A DNA stretch of 64,000 nucleotides from Marinobacter sp. THAF197a (GTDB lineage: Bacteria; Pseudomonadota; Gammaproteobacteria; Pseudomonadales; Oleiphilaceae), in contig NZ_CP045324.1 of assembly GCF_009363275.1 (NCBI RefSeq), forward strand, positions 930,001 through 994,000, given 5' to 3'. Shown in pieces: positions 8,173 to 16,594 of the stretch (position 1 is its first letter; every line of letters begins with the position of its first letter). The translations under genes were made by a program, and so were the position numbers. Under the pieces are notes generated by a model. It saw only the letters and a program-made list of their open reading frames with translations, searched no databases and was not told the DNA's origin.

Positions 8173-8934
8173 TCAGGCAGTGCGCCCCATGAAATGCCGG
8201 CTATACCTGGCGGTCAGTTTGCTGACTTCCAGAACCACCAGCAGGTCCGCGCAGCGGAAGTCCGGGTCCCAGCAGGGTTCGCCGCACACCCTTGCGCCAA
8301 GGCGCATGTAGGCGCGAATCAGGGCTGGCACGTCATCGCTGTGTTCGTGTTCGGCGCGGGTCAGGTGTGGCAGGGCACGGAGTGGGGTTACCCGGAATGC
8401 AGGAGCGGCAAGGTATTCATTCTGCAGGTGCCGTGCTATCCGCCAGGCTTTCATGCCGCCATCGGCCATGCTGATACTGGCGCAGCCAATCAGATAGTCC
8501 ACGTTCCGGCTATCCAGGTATTCCGCCAGGGCTGCCCACAAAAGGGTGATGGTGCCGCCATTGCGGTAATCGGGATGAACGCAGGTCCTGCCCAGTTCCG
8601 CAAGGGTGCCCGGCAATTTACCCAGGTTGCTCAGATCGAACTCGCCTGAAGAATAGAAGCCGCCAACCGAAGGCACGTCGCTCTGGTGCAGGATGCGAGT
8701 GGTTGCAACCACTTCACCGGTGCCGCCATCGGTAACGATCAGGTGGTCGCACAGGGCATCGTAGGCATCGGCATCGATACCCGGCGTGGTGGCGCCCAGA
8801 TCACTGCCATACTCCTCGGAGAAAACCCTGTAACGCAGTCGCTGGGCGGTTTCGATGAGTTGTGGGCACCGTGTCAGGGCGGTTTTCAGCTGGCGCCCCC
8901 GGCGCGGCTGGGAACGGGCGATTTGTGCTGTCAT
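8173..8934 (-). CDS. olsB: L-ornithine N-alpha-acyltransferase, OlsB-like GNAT protein
   Basis: About 253 residues of the GNAT-fold family often labelled 'hemolysin' and including OlsB: RLRYRVFSEEYGSDLG near the N-terminus, LAELGRTCVHPDYRNGGTITLLWAAL forming the acyl-carrier binding turn, and MRLGARVCGEPCWDPDFRCADLLVVL near the C-terminus. OlsB joins a 3-hydroxy fatty acid from acyl carrier protein to ornithine, giving lyso-ornithine lipid, a phosphorus-free membrane lipid precursor. The olsA-like gene follows immediately, completing the two-step pathway. The ATG at 8934 has AGAGG eight bases upstream; a TTG at 8955 would add seven residues. In several bacteria this pathway is induced by phosphate limitation; I cannot identify a Pho box here. 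Confidence 0.82.
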   Translation of the reverse strand: MTAQIARSQPRRGRQLKTALTRCPQLIETAQRLRYRVFSEEYGSDLGATTPGIDADAYDALCDHLIVTDGGTGEVVATTRILHQSDVPSVGGFYSSGEFDLSNLGKLPGTLAELGRTCVHPDYRNGGTITLLWAALAEYLDSRNVDYLIGCASISMADGGMKAWRIARHLQNEYLAAPAFRVTPLRALPHLTRAEHEHSDDVPALIRAYMRLGARVCGEPCWDPDFRCADLLVVLEVSKLTARYSRHFMGRTA

Positions 8935-9058
8935 GGCCTTGGCCTCTTGTTTCAATCACAAGCCAAGGCTATGAAGCTCCTGTGACAGTGAGGTGAACTG
9001 CCGGTGACGTCTGTATGACAATGGCCGGGATCTGTCGCTAACCGGATTTGTGTCACAG

Positions 9059-9117
9059 GCTGTAACCCTATGACCGTTCCATGTATATTTCTGAATAGCA
9101 TGTATAATTGCTGTAAC
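9059..9117 (+). promoter_or_regulatory. nested direct repeats and -10 box upstream of rstA
   Basis: GCTGTAAC occurs at 9059-9066 and again at 9110-9117; between them ATGTATA occurs at 9081-9087 and 9100-9106. The second ATGTATA overlaps a perfect TATAAT hexamer at 9103-9108, a good -10 box for rstA. The halves TGTAAC and ATGTA are the two halves of the RstA box described for E. coli (TACATNTNGTTACA, reverse complement TGTAACNANATGTA) but with different spacing, so autoregulation by RstA is plausible. Confidence 0.5.
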
Positions 9118-9175
9118 GGTACGTTGCCTGTATTGTCGGGTGGACGACCCCAAAAACCGGAATAAAAAAACAGAG

Positions 9176-9910
9176 ATGGATGGCGTGGAACAGACAAACG
9201 AGAGTTGGCGAATCCTGATCGTAGAGGACGATGAACGGCTTGCGGACCTTACCCGCGAGTACCTCGAAAACAACGGGCTGACAGTCTCCCTGGAAACTCA
9301 CGGTGGAGCCGCAGTTGAACGAATCCGTAATGAGCAGCCAGATCTTGTTGTGCTGGATCTCATGTTGCCGGGCGAAGACGGCCTGTCGATCTGCCGTCGA
9401 GTCAGGCCCTTCTATTCTGGCCCCATCATCATGCTCACTGCCCGAACCGACGACCTGGATCAGGTACTTGGTCTGGAAATGGGGGCTGATGATTACATCG
9501 GCAAGCCGGTACAGCCAAGGGTTCTGCTGGCCCGAATCCGGGCCATGCTCCGGCGGATGGAAACCGCCCCTGCCGGTAATCCGGAAGAAGGTGGTGAGGA
9601 GCCTGTGCGCCTGCAGTTCAATGACCTGGTGGTTGATCGCTCCATGCGGGAGGCCTGGCTCAGTGAAGAAAGCATTGACCTGACCAGCGCAGAATTTGAC
9701 CTGCTTTGGTTGCTGGCCAGTAATGCCGGTCGGGTGCTCAGCCGTGAAGAGATCTTTACCGCCTTGCGTGGTATCGAGTACGACGGCCAGGACCGCTCCA
9801 TTGATGTTCGGGTGTCCCGTATAAGGCCGAAAATCGGAGATGATCCCATTCACCCTCGTCGAATAAAAACGGTGCGCAGTAAAGGCTACCTGTTCGTAAA
9901 AGAAGCCTGA
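9176..9910 (+). CDS. rstA: OmpR-family response regulator RstA
   Basis: About 244 residues: a receiver domain (about 12-128) with acidic pocket E17-D18-D19, phospho-acceptor D61 in VVLDLMLPGEDG, T88 and K110 (DDYIGKP), then a winged-helix DNA-binding domain ending in RIKTVRSKGYLF. The wording of both domains (ALRGIEYDGQDRSIDVRVSRIR) resembles E. coli RstA closely. It should be phosphorylated by the sensor kinase encoded next to it and control promoters carrying RstA-type boxes. Start at the ATG at 9176; a GTG at 9140 and a GTG at 9188 are in frame and no start has a strong ribosome binding site. Transcribed with rstB after a gap of 58 bases. Confidence 0.9.
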   Translation: MDGVEQTNESWRILIVEDDERLADLTREYLENNGLTVSLETHGGAAVERIRNEQPDLVVLDLMLPGEDGLSICRRVRPFYSGPIIMLTARTDDLDQVLGLEMGADDYIGKPVQPRVLLARIRAMLRRMETAPAGNPEEGGEEPVRLQFNDLVVDRSMREAWLSEESIDLTSAEFDLLWLLASNAGRVLSREEIFTALRGIEYDGQDRSIDVRVSRIRPKIGDDPIHPRRIKTVRSKGYLFVKEA

Positions 9911-9968
9911 CCGTTTTTCCGCGGCCTGTCCTCCCTGGTGGGCAGGCCGTGTTACCAGGGTAGGCCCA

Positions 9969-11543
9969 ATGTCCCTGAAATTTTTCCTGACAGTCTATGC
10001 TCGCCTGGCCGGTGTCACCGCGCTGGTCATTCTGCTGTGTGTTCTTCTGTTCAACGGTATCAACTCCGTTCGTCATCAATTCTGGCATGAACGGTTCGCG
10101 GACCCTTTGATGCGCTGGCTGGCGGCGACGCCCGCGCCCACAAGGCAGTATCACTGGATGCCCTCCCTGTTCGACCTGCGTTCTGGCCCGCCGGAACAGT
10201 TCGACCTGGACAAAGTGGCCTTGGAGCGGCTGGGGTATGGGCAGGTGGTGGCGCAACGTACCGATGTTGGGTTTCGTTATCTGGTTCGCTCTTTCGAGGG
10301 TGGCCTCGTTAGCCTGCGCCTTGAGCAACCATACCGGGAAATGGCCCAGGCAGTTGCCCTGGTGGTTCGATGGCATCTGGAAACGGTGAGCGCTGAGCAG
10401 CGGGCCGATGTTGCCGCGCAACTGGCGGAGGCCCTGGGCGTGCGTGTTGAACCGGTACAGGACCTGAAGGCGCTGCCCAATCAGGACGTTATCGAAGACA
10501 TCGCCAACACGGGGCTGGTGGTTTTCAATGAGCAGGGCACCCGAAACACCCAGGTGCTGCTGCGTCTTGAGGAAGGTGATCTGGTTGTTGTTCGCATGCC
10601 GTCACCGTTCAATCCCTGGGCCTGGCCAATGATTGTCTTGCTTGGCATCGTGGTGGGCTCGGTGCTGGCGGCAGCTCTGTTCCTGGCCATGAGGTTTGTC
10701 GATGGCCATCTCCGGAAGGTGGAATCTGTGGCAGTGCGTATTGGCCGTGGCGAAATGGGCGCCCGGGTGGAGTCTGAGGATGGCACACTGGTGTCGCGGC
10801 TTGCCTGTTCGTTTAACAGTATGGCGGAGCACATACAGCGGCTGGTTCAGGTTCAACGGGAAATGATCCACGCCGTTTCCCACGAGTTGCGCACTCCGGT
10901 AGCCCGAATTCGCTTTGGTGTCCAGATGATCGAATCCGGAAGCAGCCCGGAGGTTCTCGAGAAGCAGCTGGACGGTATCGATGGTGATATCCAGGAGCTC
11001 GATGAGCTGATTGATGAAATACTGACCTACGCCCGCCTGGAGCAGGGTGGGCCGGTGTTCAGCTTGCGAGAGGACTCGGTAACAGACCTGGTTCGGCAAG
11101 TGGTTTCTGAACAACAGATGATCCGCCCGGAGATCCGGATTGAGTGTCGTATAGATGAGGAATCCGAGCGTTGGGCCCTGTCGGATGTGGAGCCCAGGTA
11201 CATCCACCGGGCTATCCAGAATCTGGTGGGCAACGCTGGCCGGTATGCTGCTGGCCGGGTGTTGGTGAACTGCCATCTTGACGAGGACAACTGCCGGGTT
11301 GACGTGGAAGACGACGGCCCGGGGATCCCCGAGCAAGACTGGGAGAAGGTGTTCACCGCCTTTGCCCGGCTGGATGACAGCCGCACCAGAACCTCGGGTG
11401 GCTATGGCCTGGGGTTGTCCATCGTAAGGCGCATTCTTTACTGGCATGGCGGTCAGGCCTTTGTTGGGCGCAGTGACGAGCTCGGCGGCGCGCGATTCAG
11501 CCTGGTTTGGCCAAGACGTAAGCCGGATGACGCCATTTTGTGA
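9969..11543 (+). CDS. rstB: sensor histidine kinase RstB
   Basis: 524 residues: membrane segments at about 12-32 and 218-242 enclosing a periplasmic sensor domain of about 185 residues, then a HAMP linker, a dimerisation domain with the phospho-acceptor H305 in MIHAVSHELRTPVARIRF, and an ATPase domain with NLVGNAGRYA (N box), VEDDGPGIP (G1) and TSGGYGLGLSIVRR (G2). It is the partner of the preceding response regulator. The periplasmic domain is longer than that of E. coli RstB, so the stimulus may differ. Starts at the ATG at 9969. Confidence 0.9.
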   Translation: MSLKFFLTVYARLAGVTALVILLCVLLFNGINSVRHQFWHERFADPLMRWLAATPAPTRQYHWMPSLFDLRSGPPEQFDLDKVALERLGYGQVVAQRTDVGFRYLVRSFEGGLVSLRLEQPYREMAQAVALVVRWHLETVSAEQRADVAAQLAEALGVRVEPVQDLKALPNQDVIEDIANTGLVVFNEQGTRNTQVLLRLEEGDLVVVRMPSPFNPWAWPMIVLLGIVVGSVLAAALFLAMRFVDGHLRKVESVAVRIGRGEMGARVESEDGTLVSRLACSFNSMAEHIQRLVQVQREMIHAVSHELRTPVARIRFGVQMIESGSSPEVLEKQLDGIDGDIQELDELIDEILTYARLEQGGPVFSLREDSVTDLVRQVVSEQQMIRPEIRIECRIDEESERWALSDVEPRYIHRAIQNLVGNAGRYAAGRVLVNCHLDEDNCRVDVEDDGPGIPEQDWEKVFTAFARLDDSRTRTSGGYGLGLSIVRRILYWHGGQAFVGRSDELGGARFSLVWPRRKPDDAIL

Positions 11544-11691
11544 GCCAGTGCTCACGACCTCACCTGATGTAACAAAGCTCTACAGAATAGCTACTGAATC
11601 CGTCAGCTTCCGGGCTGAGAATAGACAGCGTAAGGGATGACTTTTGAGGTTGTAGTTCTTACGAACTTTCCTTGTTTCATTCGTCATTTGA

Positions 11692-11718
11692 GGGCCGGAT
11701 TTATCCGGCCCTTTTTTT
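11692..11718 (+). terminator. rho-independent terminator after rstB
   Basis: An 8-base-pair stem GGGCCGGA / TCCGGCCC with loop TTTA is followed by seven T residues (11712-11718). It ends the rstAB transcript about 150 bases after the rstB stop and isolates it from glpK. Confidence 0.92.
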
Positions 11719-11752
11719 ATGCAAAATTTCCCGCCAATAGTGGTTATTCACA

Positions 11753-11772
11753 CTCGGACTGCTCTCGGACTG
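11753..11772 (+). repeat. tandem 9-mer direct repeat upstream of glpK
   Basis: CTCGGACTG occurs at 11753-11761 and 11764-11772, two bases apart, so the copies repeat with an 11-base period (one helical turn). They end 31 bases before the glpK start codon and about 20 bases before its AAGGAG. This position fits a regulator site or a short duplication; no inverted symmetry is present within the unit. Confidence 0.6.
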
Positions 11773-11802
11773 GTAGACTCTCCTGAAAAAAAGGAGATCT
11801 GA

Positions 11803-13284
11803 ATGTCCCGCTATTTGCTTGCCATTGATCAGGGTACCACCAGCTCCCGGGCCATCGTTTTCGATGCCAGGGGTACGCAGGTGGCAGTCGCCCAGCAGGA
11901 GTTTCACCAGTATTTTCCCCGAGACGGCTGGGTTGAACATGACGCCGTGGAGATATGGGGCAGCACCCTGGCGGTGTGTCGCGAGGCTTTGGACAAAGCC
12001 GGGGTCCAGACGTCTGCCCTGGCCGGCATCGGGATTACCAATCAACGGGAAACGACGGTTGTATGGGACCGTGAGACCGGCGAGCCGATCCACCATGCCA
12101 TTGTCTGGCAGGATCGCCGCACCGCTTCGTTGTGCACCAAGCTCAAGTCGGATGGCCATGAGGCCCTGGTCGTTGAACGCACGGGCCTGCTGATTGATCC
12201 CTACTTTTCTGCCACCAAGGTTGCCTGGCTGCTGGACAATGTGGAAGGTGCCCGCAAGCGAGCTGAAGCCGGTGAGCTGGCGTTTGGTACCGTCGATACC
12301 TGGTTGTTGTGGAACCTGACCAATGGCCAGTCCCATTACACCGATGCCACCAACGCATCACGAACGGCCCTGTTCAATATCCATAAACAGGACTGGGACG
12401 ATGATCTGCTGGCGCTTTTTCGGGTGCCCAAAGCGTTGCTGCCAGAAGTGCTCGACTGTGCCGATGAATATGGCGATACCCACGCAGATTGGCTTGGGGC
12501 ACCGGTCAAGGTGGCGGGCATTGCCGGTGATCAACACGCCGCGCTGATCGGGCAGGCCTGTTTCGAGCCTGGTATGGCCAAGAGCACCTACGGAACGGGC
12601 TGTTTTCTGATGCTCAATACCGGTGACGACGCCCTGCGTTCGGAAAACCGGTTACTGACCACCATGGCTTACCGGCTAAACGGTAAGCCATGCTATGCCA
12701 TCGAAGGCAGTATTTTTGTTGCTGGCGCCGCCATGCAATGGCTCAGGGACGGTCTACGCCTGATTACTCACGCCAGCGAGTCGGCCGGCCATGCCGAAAC
12801 GGTGGGTGTGGATAACCCGGTTTATCTGGTGCCGGCGTTCACCGGGTTGGGGGCTCCCCACTGGGACCCGAATGCCAGGGGCGCTATCTTGGGCCTGACC
12901 CGTGATACCGGTATTGCTGAGATTGTCACCGCCGGACTGCAGTCAGTGTGTTACCAGACCAAGGATCTGGTGAGGGCCATTCGTAACGATGGCGCGCGCC
13001 TGGAGTCGATCCGGGTAGACGGCGGCATGGCGGTAAACGACTGGGTAATGCAGTTTCTCTGTGACATTCTTAACGTGACCGTTGATCGGCCAAAGGTAAC
13101 AGAAACCACCGCCCTGGGCGCGGCGTATCTGGCAGGACTGCAGACCGGAGTGTTCGAAAGCCTGGAGCAGATTTCCGATATGTGGGAGTGCGAGCGGCAA
13201 TTCCGGCCGGATATGAAGCCGGCGCTTCGGGAATCGCTGTATGCAGGCTGGCTGGATGCAGTCGAGCGGGTCTGCAACAACTGA
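11803..13284 (+). CDS. glpK: glycerol kinase
   Basis: 493 residues, the usual length of GlpK (about 500). The FGGY-family fold is evident from LAIDQGTTSSRAIVFD at the N-terminus (phosphate-1 motif), WQDRRTA, GTVDTWLLWNLT, AGDQHAALIGQ and the C-terminal RVDGGMAVNDWVMQFLCDIL. The enzyme phosphorylates glycerol at the expense of ATP to give glycerol 3-phosphate, in the cytoplasm. It has a strong AAGGAG six bases before its ATG. No glpF, glpD or glpR is adjacent, so it stands alone between the rstAB terminator and a convergent ABC ATPase gene whose end is nine bases away. Confidence 0.96.
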   Translation: MSRYLLAIDQGTTSSRAIVFDARGTQVAVAQQEFHQYFPRDGWVEHDAVEIWGSTLAVCREALDKAGVQTSALAGIGITNQRETTVVWDRETGEPIHHAIVWQDRRTASLCTKLKSDGHEALVVERTGLLIDPYFSATKVAWLLDNVEGARKRAEAGELAFGTVDTWLLWNLTNGQSHYTDATNASRTALFNIHKQDWDDDLLALFRVPKALLPEVLDCADEYGDTHADWLGAPVKVAGIAGDQHAALIGQACFEPGMAKSTYGTGCFLMLNTGDDALRSENRLLTTMAYRLNGKPCYAIEGSIFVAGAAMQWLRDGLRLITHASESAGHAETVGVDNPVYLVPAFTGLGAPHWDPNARGAILGLTRDTGIAEIVTAGLQSVCYQTKDLVRAIRNDGARLESIRVDGGMAVNDWVMQFLCDILNVTVDRPKVTETTALGAAYLAGLQTGVFESLEQISDMWECERQFRPDMKPALRESLYAGWLDAVERVCNN

Positions 13285-13293
13285 CTCGCTCTC

Positions 13294-14367
13294 TCAACTG
13301 GTGCGTTCGAAGGCAATCAGGTGATCGGCTTCGACACGCACTGGCACGTGTTCACCCATGTGGAAGTCCAGGTGGCTCCGGAACAGGGCCTCGAATTCGG
13401 TATCTTCCGAGCACCGGAACCGATACAGGGTTGACGTGCCTGCGAAGGTTTTCTCCACCACTTTCGGTTTCAGGTCGGAGTGCTCATCGTAGACGATATC
13501 GTCCGGGCGAATCAGAACGTCCAGTAACGTGCCCGGCGTCCATTTATAGGCCCGGTTGCCGTGGATAACGCCCAGTTCGGATTCAATGGTGTCCGGCCCC
13601 AGGGCGGTACCGGGAATGAAGCCGCCCTGGCCAACGAAGCTGGCTACGAAGCGGTTGGCGGGTTCGTGATACAGGTTGTAGGGTACGTCCCATTGCTGCA
13701 GAGTGCCGTCTTTGAGCACCGCCACCTGATCACACATGGCAAACGCTTCCTGTTGGTCATGGGTGACGAGGATAGCGCTGATGCCGAGTGTTTTCAGGAT
13801 ATCCCGTACATCCAGGCTCAGCCGGCGCCGAAGGTCGGTATCCAGGTTCGAGAACGGCTCATCCAGCAGAATCAGCGTTGGCTCTGGCGCCAGTGCCCTG
13901 GCCAGGGCGACCCGCTGTTGCTGGCCGCCGGATAGCTCGTGGGGATAGTTGTTTGCCAGGTCCTGCAGGTGCACAAGGTTGAGCAGTTCCATGACCTTCT
14001 GGCGACGTTCGGCCTTGGTCATGTTCCTCAGGCCAAACCCGACGTTATCGGCGATGGTCAGGTGGGGGAATAGCGCATAATCCTGAAACACCATGCCGAT
14101 ACGGCGCTTTTCAGGAGCCAGGGTGCGTCCGGGAAGGCTGATTGCCTGGGACTGGAGCTGGATTTCCCCGCTGTTTAAAGGCAAGAAGCCGGCCAGGGCT
14201 CTGAGAATGGTGCTTTTGCCACAGCCACTGGGGCCGAGCAGGCACCCAATGTCGCCGTGGCTCAGGGCGAAGCTGACGTCTTTAACGACAGAGTCGCCGC
14301 CATAGCCGCAGGACAGGTTGTTGACTTCCAGCAGCCAGTCGGCCGGTGGCAGCAAAGATTCAGGCAT
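13294..14367 (-). CDS. ABC transporter ATP-binding protein, FbpC-like (ferric iron/anion type)
   Basis: 357 residues: nucleotide-binding domain with Walker A GPSGCGKST (45-53), Q-loop Q95, signature LSGGQQQR (145-152), Walker B LILLDEP (165-171) and H203, then a C-terminal regulatory domain of about 120 residues with the TOBE-like pattern VLIRPDDIVYDE. Sequence style (FPHLTIADNVGFGL, CQxV-type substrate end) resembles FbpC, which powers ferric iron uptake. The cognate permease and binding protein are not in the window, so it must work with subunits encoded elsewhere. It starts three bases after the argF stop on the same strand and is therefore probably transcribed with argF. Putrescine, sulfate or molybdate specificity cannot be ruled out. 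Confidence 0.82.
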   Translation of the reverse strand: MPESLLPPADWLLEVNNLSCGYGGDSVVKDVSFALSHGDIGCLLGPSGCGKSTILRALAGFLPLNSGEIQLQSQAISLPGRTLAPEKRRIGMVFQDYALFPHLTIADNVGFGLRNMTKAERRQKVMELLNLVHLQDLANNYPHELSGGQQQRVALARALAPEPTLILLDEPFSNLDTDLRRRLSLDVRDILKTLGISAILVTHDQQEAFAMCDQVAVLKDGTLQQWDVPYNLYHEPANRFVASFVGQGGFIPGTALGPDTIESELGVIHGNRAYKWTPGTLLDVLIRPDDIVYDEHSDLKPKVVEKTFAGTSTLYRFRCSEDTEFEALFRSHLDFHMGEHVPVRVEADHLIAFERTS

Positions 14368-14370
14368 GGA

Positions 14371-15285
14371 TCAGTCCAGGCGGTTAAGAATGAGGAACTC
14401 GAGCAGGGCCTTCTGGGCGTGCAGGCGGTTTTCCGCTTCATGCCACACCACTGAACCCGGGTGCTCCATCATGTCGACGGAAATCTCCTCGCCACGGTGG
14501 GCAGGCAGGCAGTGCATGAACAGGGCATCCTTGGCGGCCACAGACATCAGTGCCGGGTTGATCTGGTAGTCCTGAAAGGCTTTCTCTCGGGCTTTCTGCT
14601 CGTCTTCCTGGCCCATGGAGGCCCAAACGTCGGTGACCAGCAGGTTGGCACCCTTTGCAGCGTCTTCCGGTGTGCGCACCACGGTTACGCGATCACTGTG
14701 GGCTTTCAGCAGGTTACTGTCTGGTTCATACCCTTCCGGGCAGGCCACGTTCAGGTGAAAATCGAACTGGGCCGCCGCGTTGATGTAGGAGTGGCACATA
14801 TTGTTGCCATCACCAATCCAGGCAACGGTAGCTCCGCGGATGCTGCCGCGATGTTCACGATAGGTTTGCATATCCGCCAGCAGTTGGCACGGGTGGAATT
14901 CGTCGGTCAAGGCATTGATCACCGGCTTGCTGGAAGCCGAGGCAAAGCGCTCAACGGTTTCGTGGGCAAAGGTCCGAATCATCACCGCATCCACCATGCT
15001 GGATATCACGATGGCGGAGTCCTCGATGGGCTCGCCCCGGCCAAGCTGGGTGTCCCGGGGCGACAGGAACATGGCGGTGCCACCGAGCTGGGTCATGCCC
15101 GCTTCAAAGGATACCCGTGTGCGGGTGGACGACTTTTCAAAGATCATCGCCAATACCCGGTTTTTCAGGGAATCCCGGGTTTTACCCGCATGCCACTCTT
15201 TACGAAGCCTGGACGCATGATCAAGGAGCTGTTCCAGCTCACTGGTGGTCATGTCGTTCAGAGTCAGAAAATGTCTTGCCGCCAT
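14371..15285 (-). CDS. argF: ornithine carbamoyltransferase
   Basis: 304 residues, normal for the anabolic enzyme. Carbamoyl-phosphate binding motif SSTRTRVSF (52-60), EFHPCQLLADM, and the ornithine-binding FMHCLPAHRGEE are all present. It makes citrulline from ornithine and carbamoyl phosphate in arginine synthesis. The ATG at 15285 has AGGGG seven bases upstream, so a longer frame reaching 15405 is rejected. The ABC ATPase gene follows directly. Divergent from grxD across about 210 bases. Confidence 0.95.
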   Translation of the reverse strand: MAARHFLTLNDMTTSELEQLLDHASRLRKEWHAGKTRDSLKNRVLAMIFEKSSTRTRVSFEAGMTQLGGTAMFLSPRDTQLGRGEPIEDSAIVISSMVDAVMIRTFAHETVERFASASSKPVINALTDEFHPCQLLADMQTYREHRGSIRGATVAWIGDGNNMCHSYINAAAQFDFHLNVACPEGYEPDSNLLKAHSDRVTVVRTPEDAAKGANLLVTDVWASMGQEDEQKAREKAFQDYQINPALMSVAAKDALFMHCLPAHRGEEISVDMMEHPGSVVWHEAENRLHAQKALLEFLILNRLD

Positions 15286-15495
15286 GAAAGGCCCCTGTTT
15301 CAAGGAAACTGCTGTACGGTTAGCATCTGAAAAGGGCATCAAGTCTAGCCCTTCACAACCCGTAAAACAACGCCGGGGGTGGGGTGGTTGCTCTGGGTCA
15401 AACACATCGGTTTGGTGGCTAATCGACCAGCCGTGTACAATGGCGGTTAAGTGCCGTGTAACGGTAAACCTGATTTCAACCAGAGGTATGAGTTC

Positions 15496-15822
15496 ATGGA
15501 TATCAATGAAACCATCAAGAGCCAGCTCGAAGAGAACCCGGTCATTCTTTACATGAAGGGCACTCCGCAGGCACCGCAGTGCGGTTTCTCCGCCCGTACT
15601 GTTCAGGCTCTGATGGCGTGCGGTGAGCGGTTTGCGTTCGTGAACATTCTGGACAATCAGGAGCTGCGCGAAGCCCTCAAAGTCTATTCAAGCTGGCCGA
15701 CTTACCCGCAGCTCTACATTGGTGGTGAGCTGGTGGGCGGTTGTGACATTGTTCTGGAAATGTCCGAGAGCGGTGAGCTGGCCAAGGCGGTTAAAGACGC
15801 GGTCAAGCAAGCCGAAGCCTGA
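15496..15822 (+). CDS. grxD: monothiol glutaredoxin (Grx4 type)
   Basis: 108 residues with the CGFS active site (C29-S32) that marks class II monothiol glutaredoxins, followed by the glutathione-binding SSWPTYPQLYIGGELVGGCDI. Such proteins coordinate and deliver [2Fe-2S] clusters bound with glutathione, often with BolA partners, rather than reducing disulfides. The start at 15496 is preceded by CAGAGG; an upstream in-frame ATG at 15451 is not needed. Its 3' end lies eight bases from the convergent TonB-like gene. Confidence 0.95.
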   Translation: MDINETIKSQLEENPVILYMKGTPQAPQCGFSARTVQALMACGERFAFVNILDNQELREALKVYSSWPTYPQLYIGGELVGGCDIVLEMSESGELAKAVKDAVKQAEA

Positions 15823-15830
15823 GCTTTCTT

Positions 15831-16589
15831 TTAGCGGCGCTTCGGGGTGAACACCAGCTTTACCTCGAAGCGGTCCCGCTCTTCTCCTTTTGGCTCCGGA
15901 TAGGGGCTGGCAGCCAGCGCGGCACGATACGCTGCATCATCAATCCCCTGGACACCCGTCGACTCCACAACCCGTGCCCGGGTCAGCGCGCCATTGGCGA
16001 GCAGTCTTAATTCCAGTTCCATCGTGAGTGTCTCCTGCAGGCCCGCTATTGCAGGCACTCGCTCCTGTTCAAGTTGTTCCGCCAGATGGGTGGCCAGCAG
16101 AATCAGGTACGGGTCCTGCTCTGACGGCGACAGGGTTATCCGCTGAATCGCTTCCGGCTCGTCTTTGGTGGTTGAGGTTGACGGTGTGGATGCCATCGAT
16201 TCAGGACTGGCCGGACGCTGTTGTGAACGGGGCCGGCTGGTTTCGGTTCTGGCTACTGGTTCTGGGGTGGGCCGGGCGGTGTGGGTCGAGACTGGCTCGG
16301 CAACAGGTCGGTTTGCTGAGTCGGTCGTGATTTGCTCAGGGGCCTCAACGGTAAAATCCGGATGCCTCGGGGGTTGTGGTTCAGCGGTGTTGGGGCTGGA
16401 TGCGGTGCTGGTTTCGGCGACCGGAGACTGGAGAGTAAACACCAGGCGATGACTGAACTCCCGGGCTTCCCTCAGGGGTGAGGGAAGCCCGGCCAGTAGC
16501 AAGGTGTGCACTGTCAGGGCCAGGGAGATGGCCAGAATCAGCCGATAGGACGCCGGGATCGACGGAGGTCGAAGGCCTGGCTCTGACAT
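15831..16589 (-). CDS. TonB-like energy transducer / TonB C-terminal family protein
   Basis: 252 residues with the architecture of TonB: one N-terminal membrane segment (about 15-36), a Pro/Thr/Ser/Glu-rich linker (about 50-145) and a small C-terminal domain with MELELRLLANGALTRARVVESTG and AAYRAALAASPYPEPKGEERDRFEVKLVFTPKR. TonB couples the proton gradient to outer-membrane transport, but no exbB or exbD lies nearby and the protein could equally be a TolA/TonB-like helper. It begins five bases after the DUF1631 gene ends, on the same strand, so the two are co-transcribed, which hints at a shared envelope role. Confidence 0.8.
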   Translation of the reverse strand: MSEPGLRPPSIPASYRLILAISLALTVHTLLLAGLPSPLREAREFSHRLVFTLQSPVAETSTASSPNTAEPQPPRHPDFTVEAPEQITTDSANRPVAEPVSTHTARPTPEPVARTETSRPRSQQRPASPESMASTPSTSTTKDEPEAIQRITLSPSEQDPYLILLATHLAEQLEQERVPAIAGLQETLTMELELRLLANGALTRARVVESTGVQGIDDAAYRAALAASPYPEPKGEERDRFEVKLVFTPKRR

Positions 16590-16594
16590 CGCAA

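Noticed and set aside
9068..9853. Minus-strand open frame opposite rstA
   Set aside because: It is antisense to a clear response regulator and has no recognisable features.
11446..11640. Short plus-strand frame at the end of rstB
   Set aside because: Most of it overlaps the rstB kinase domain in another frame and no ribosome binding site is seen.
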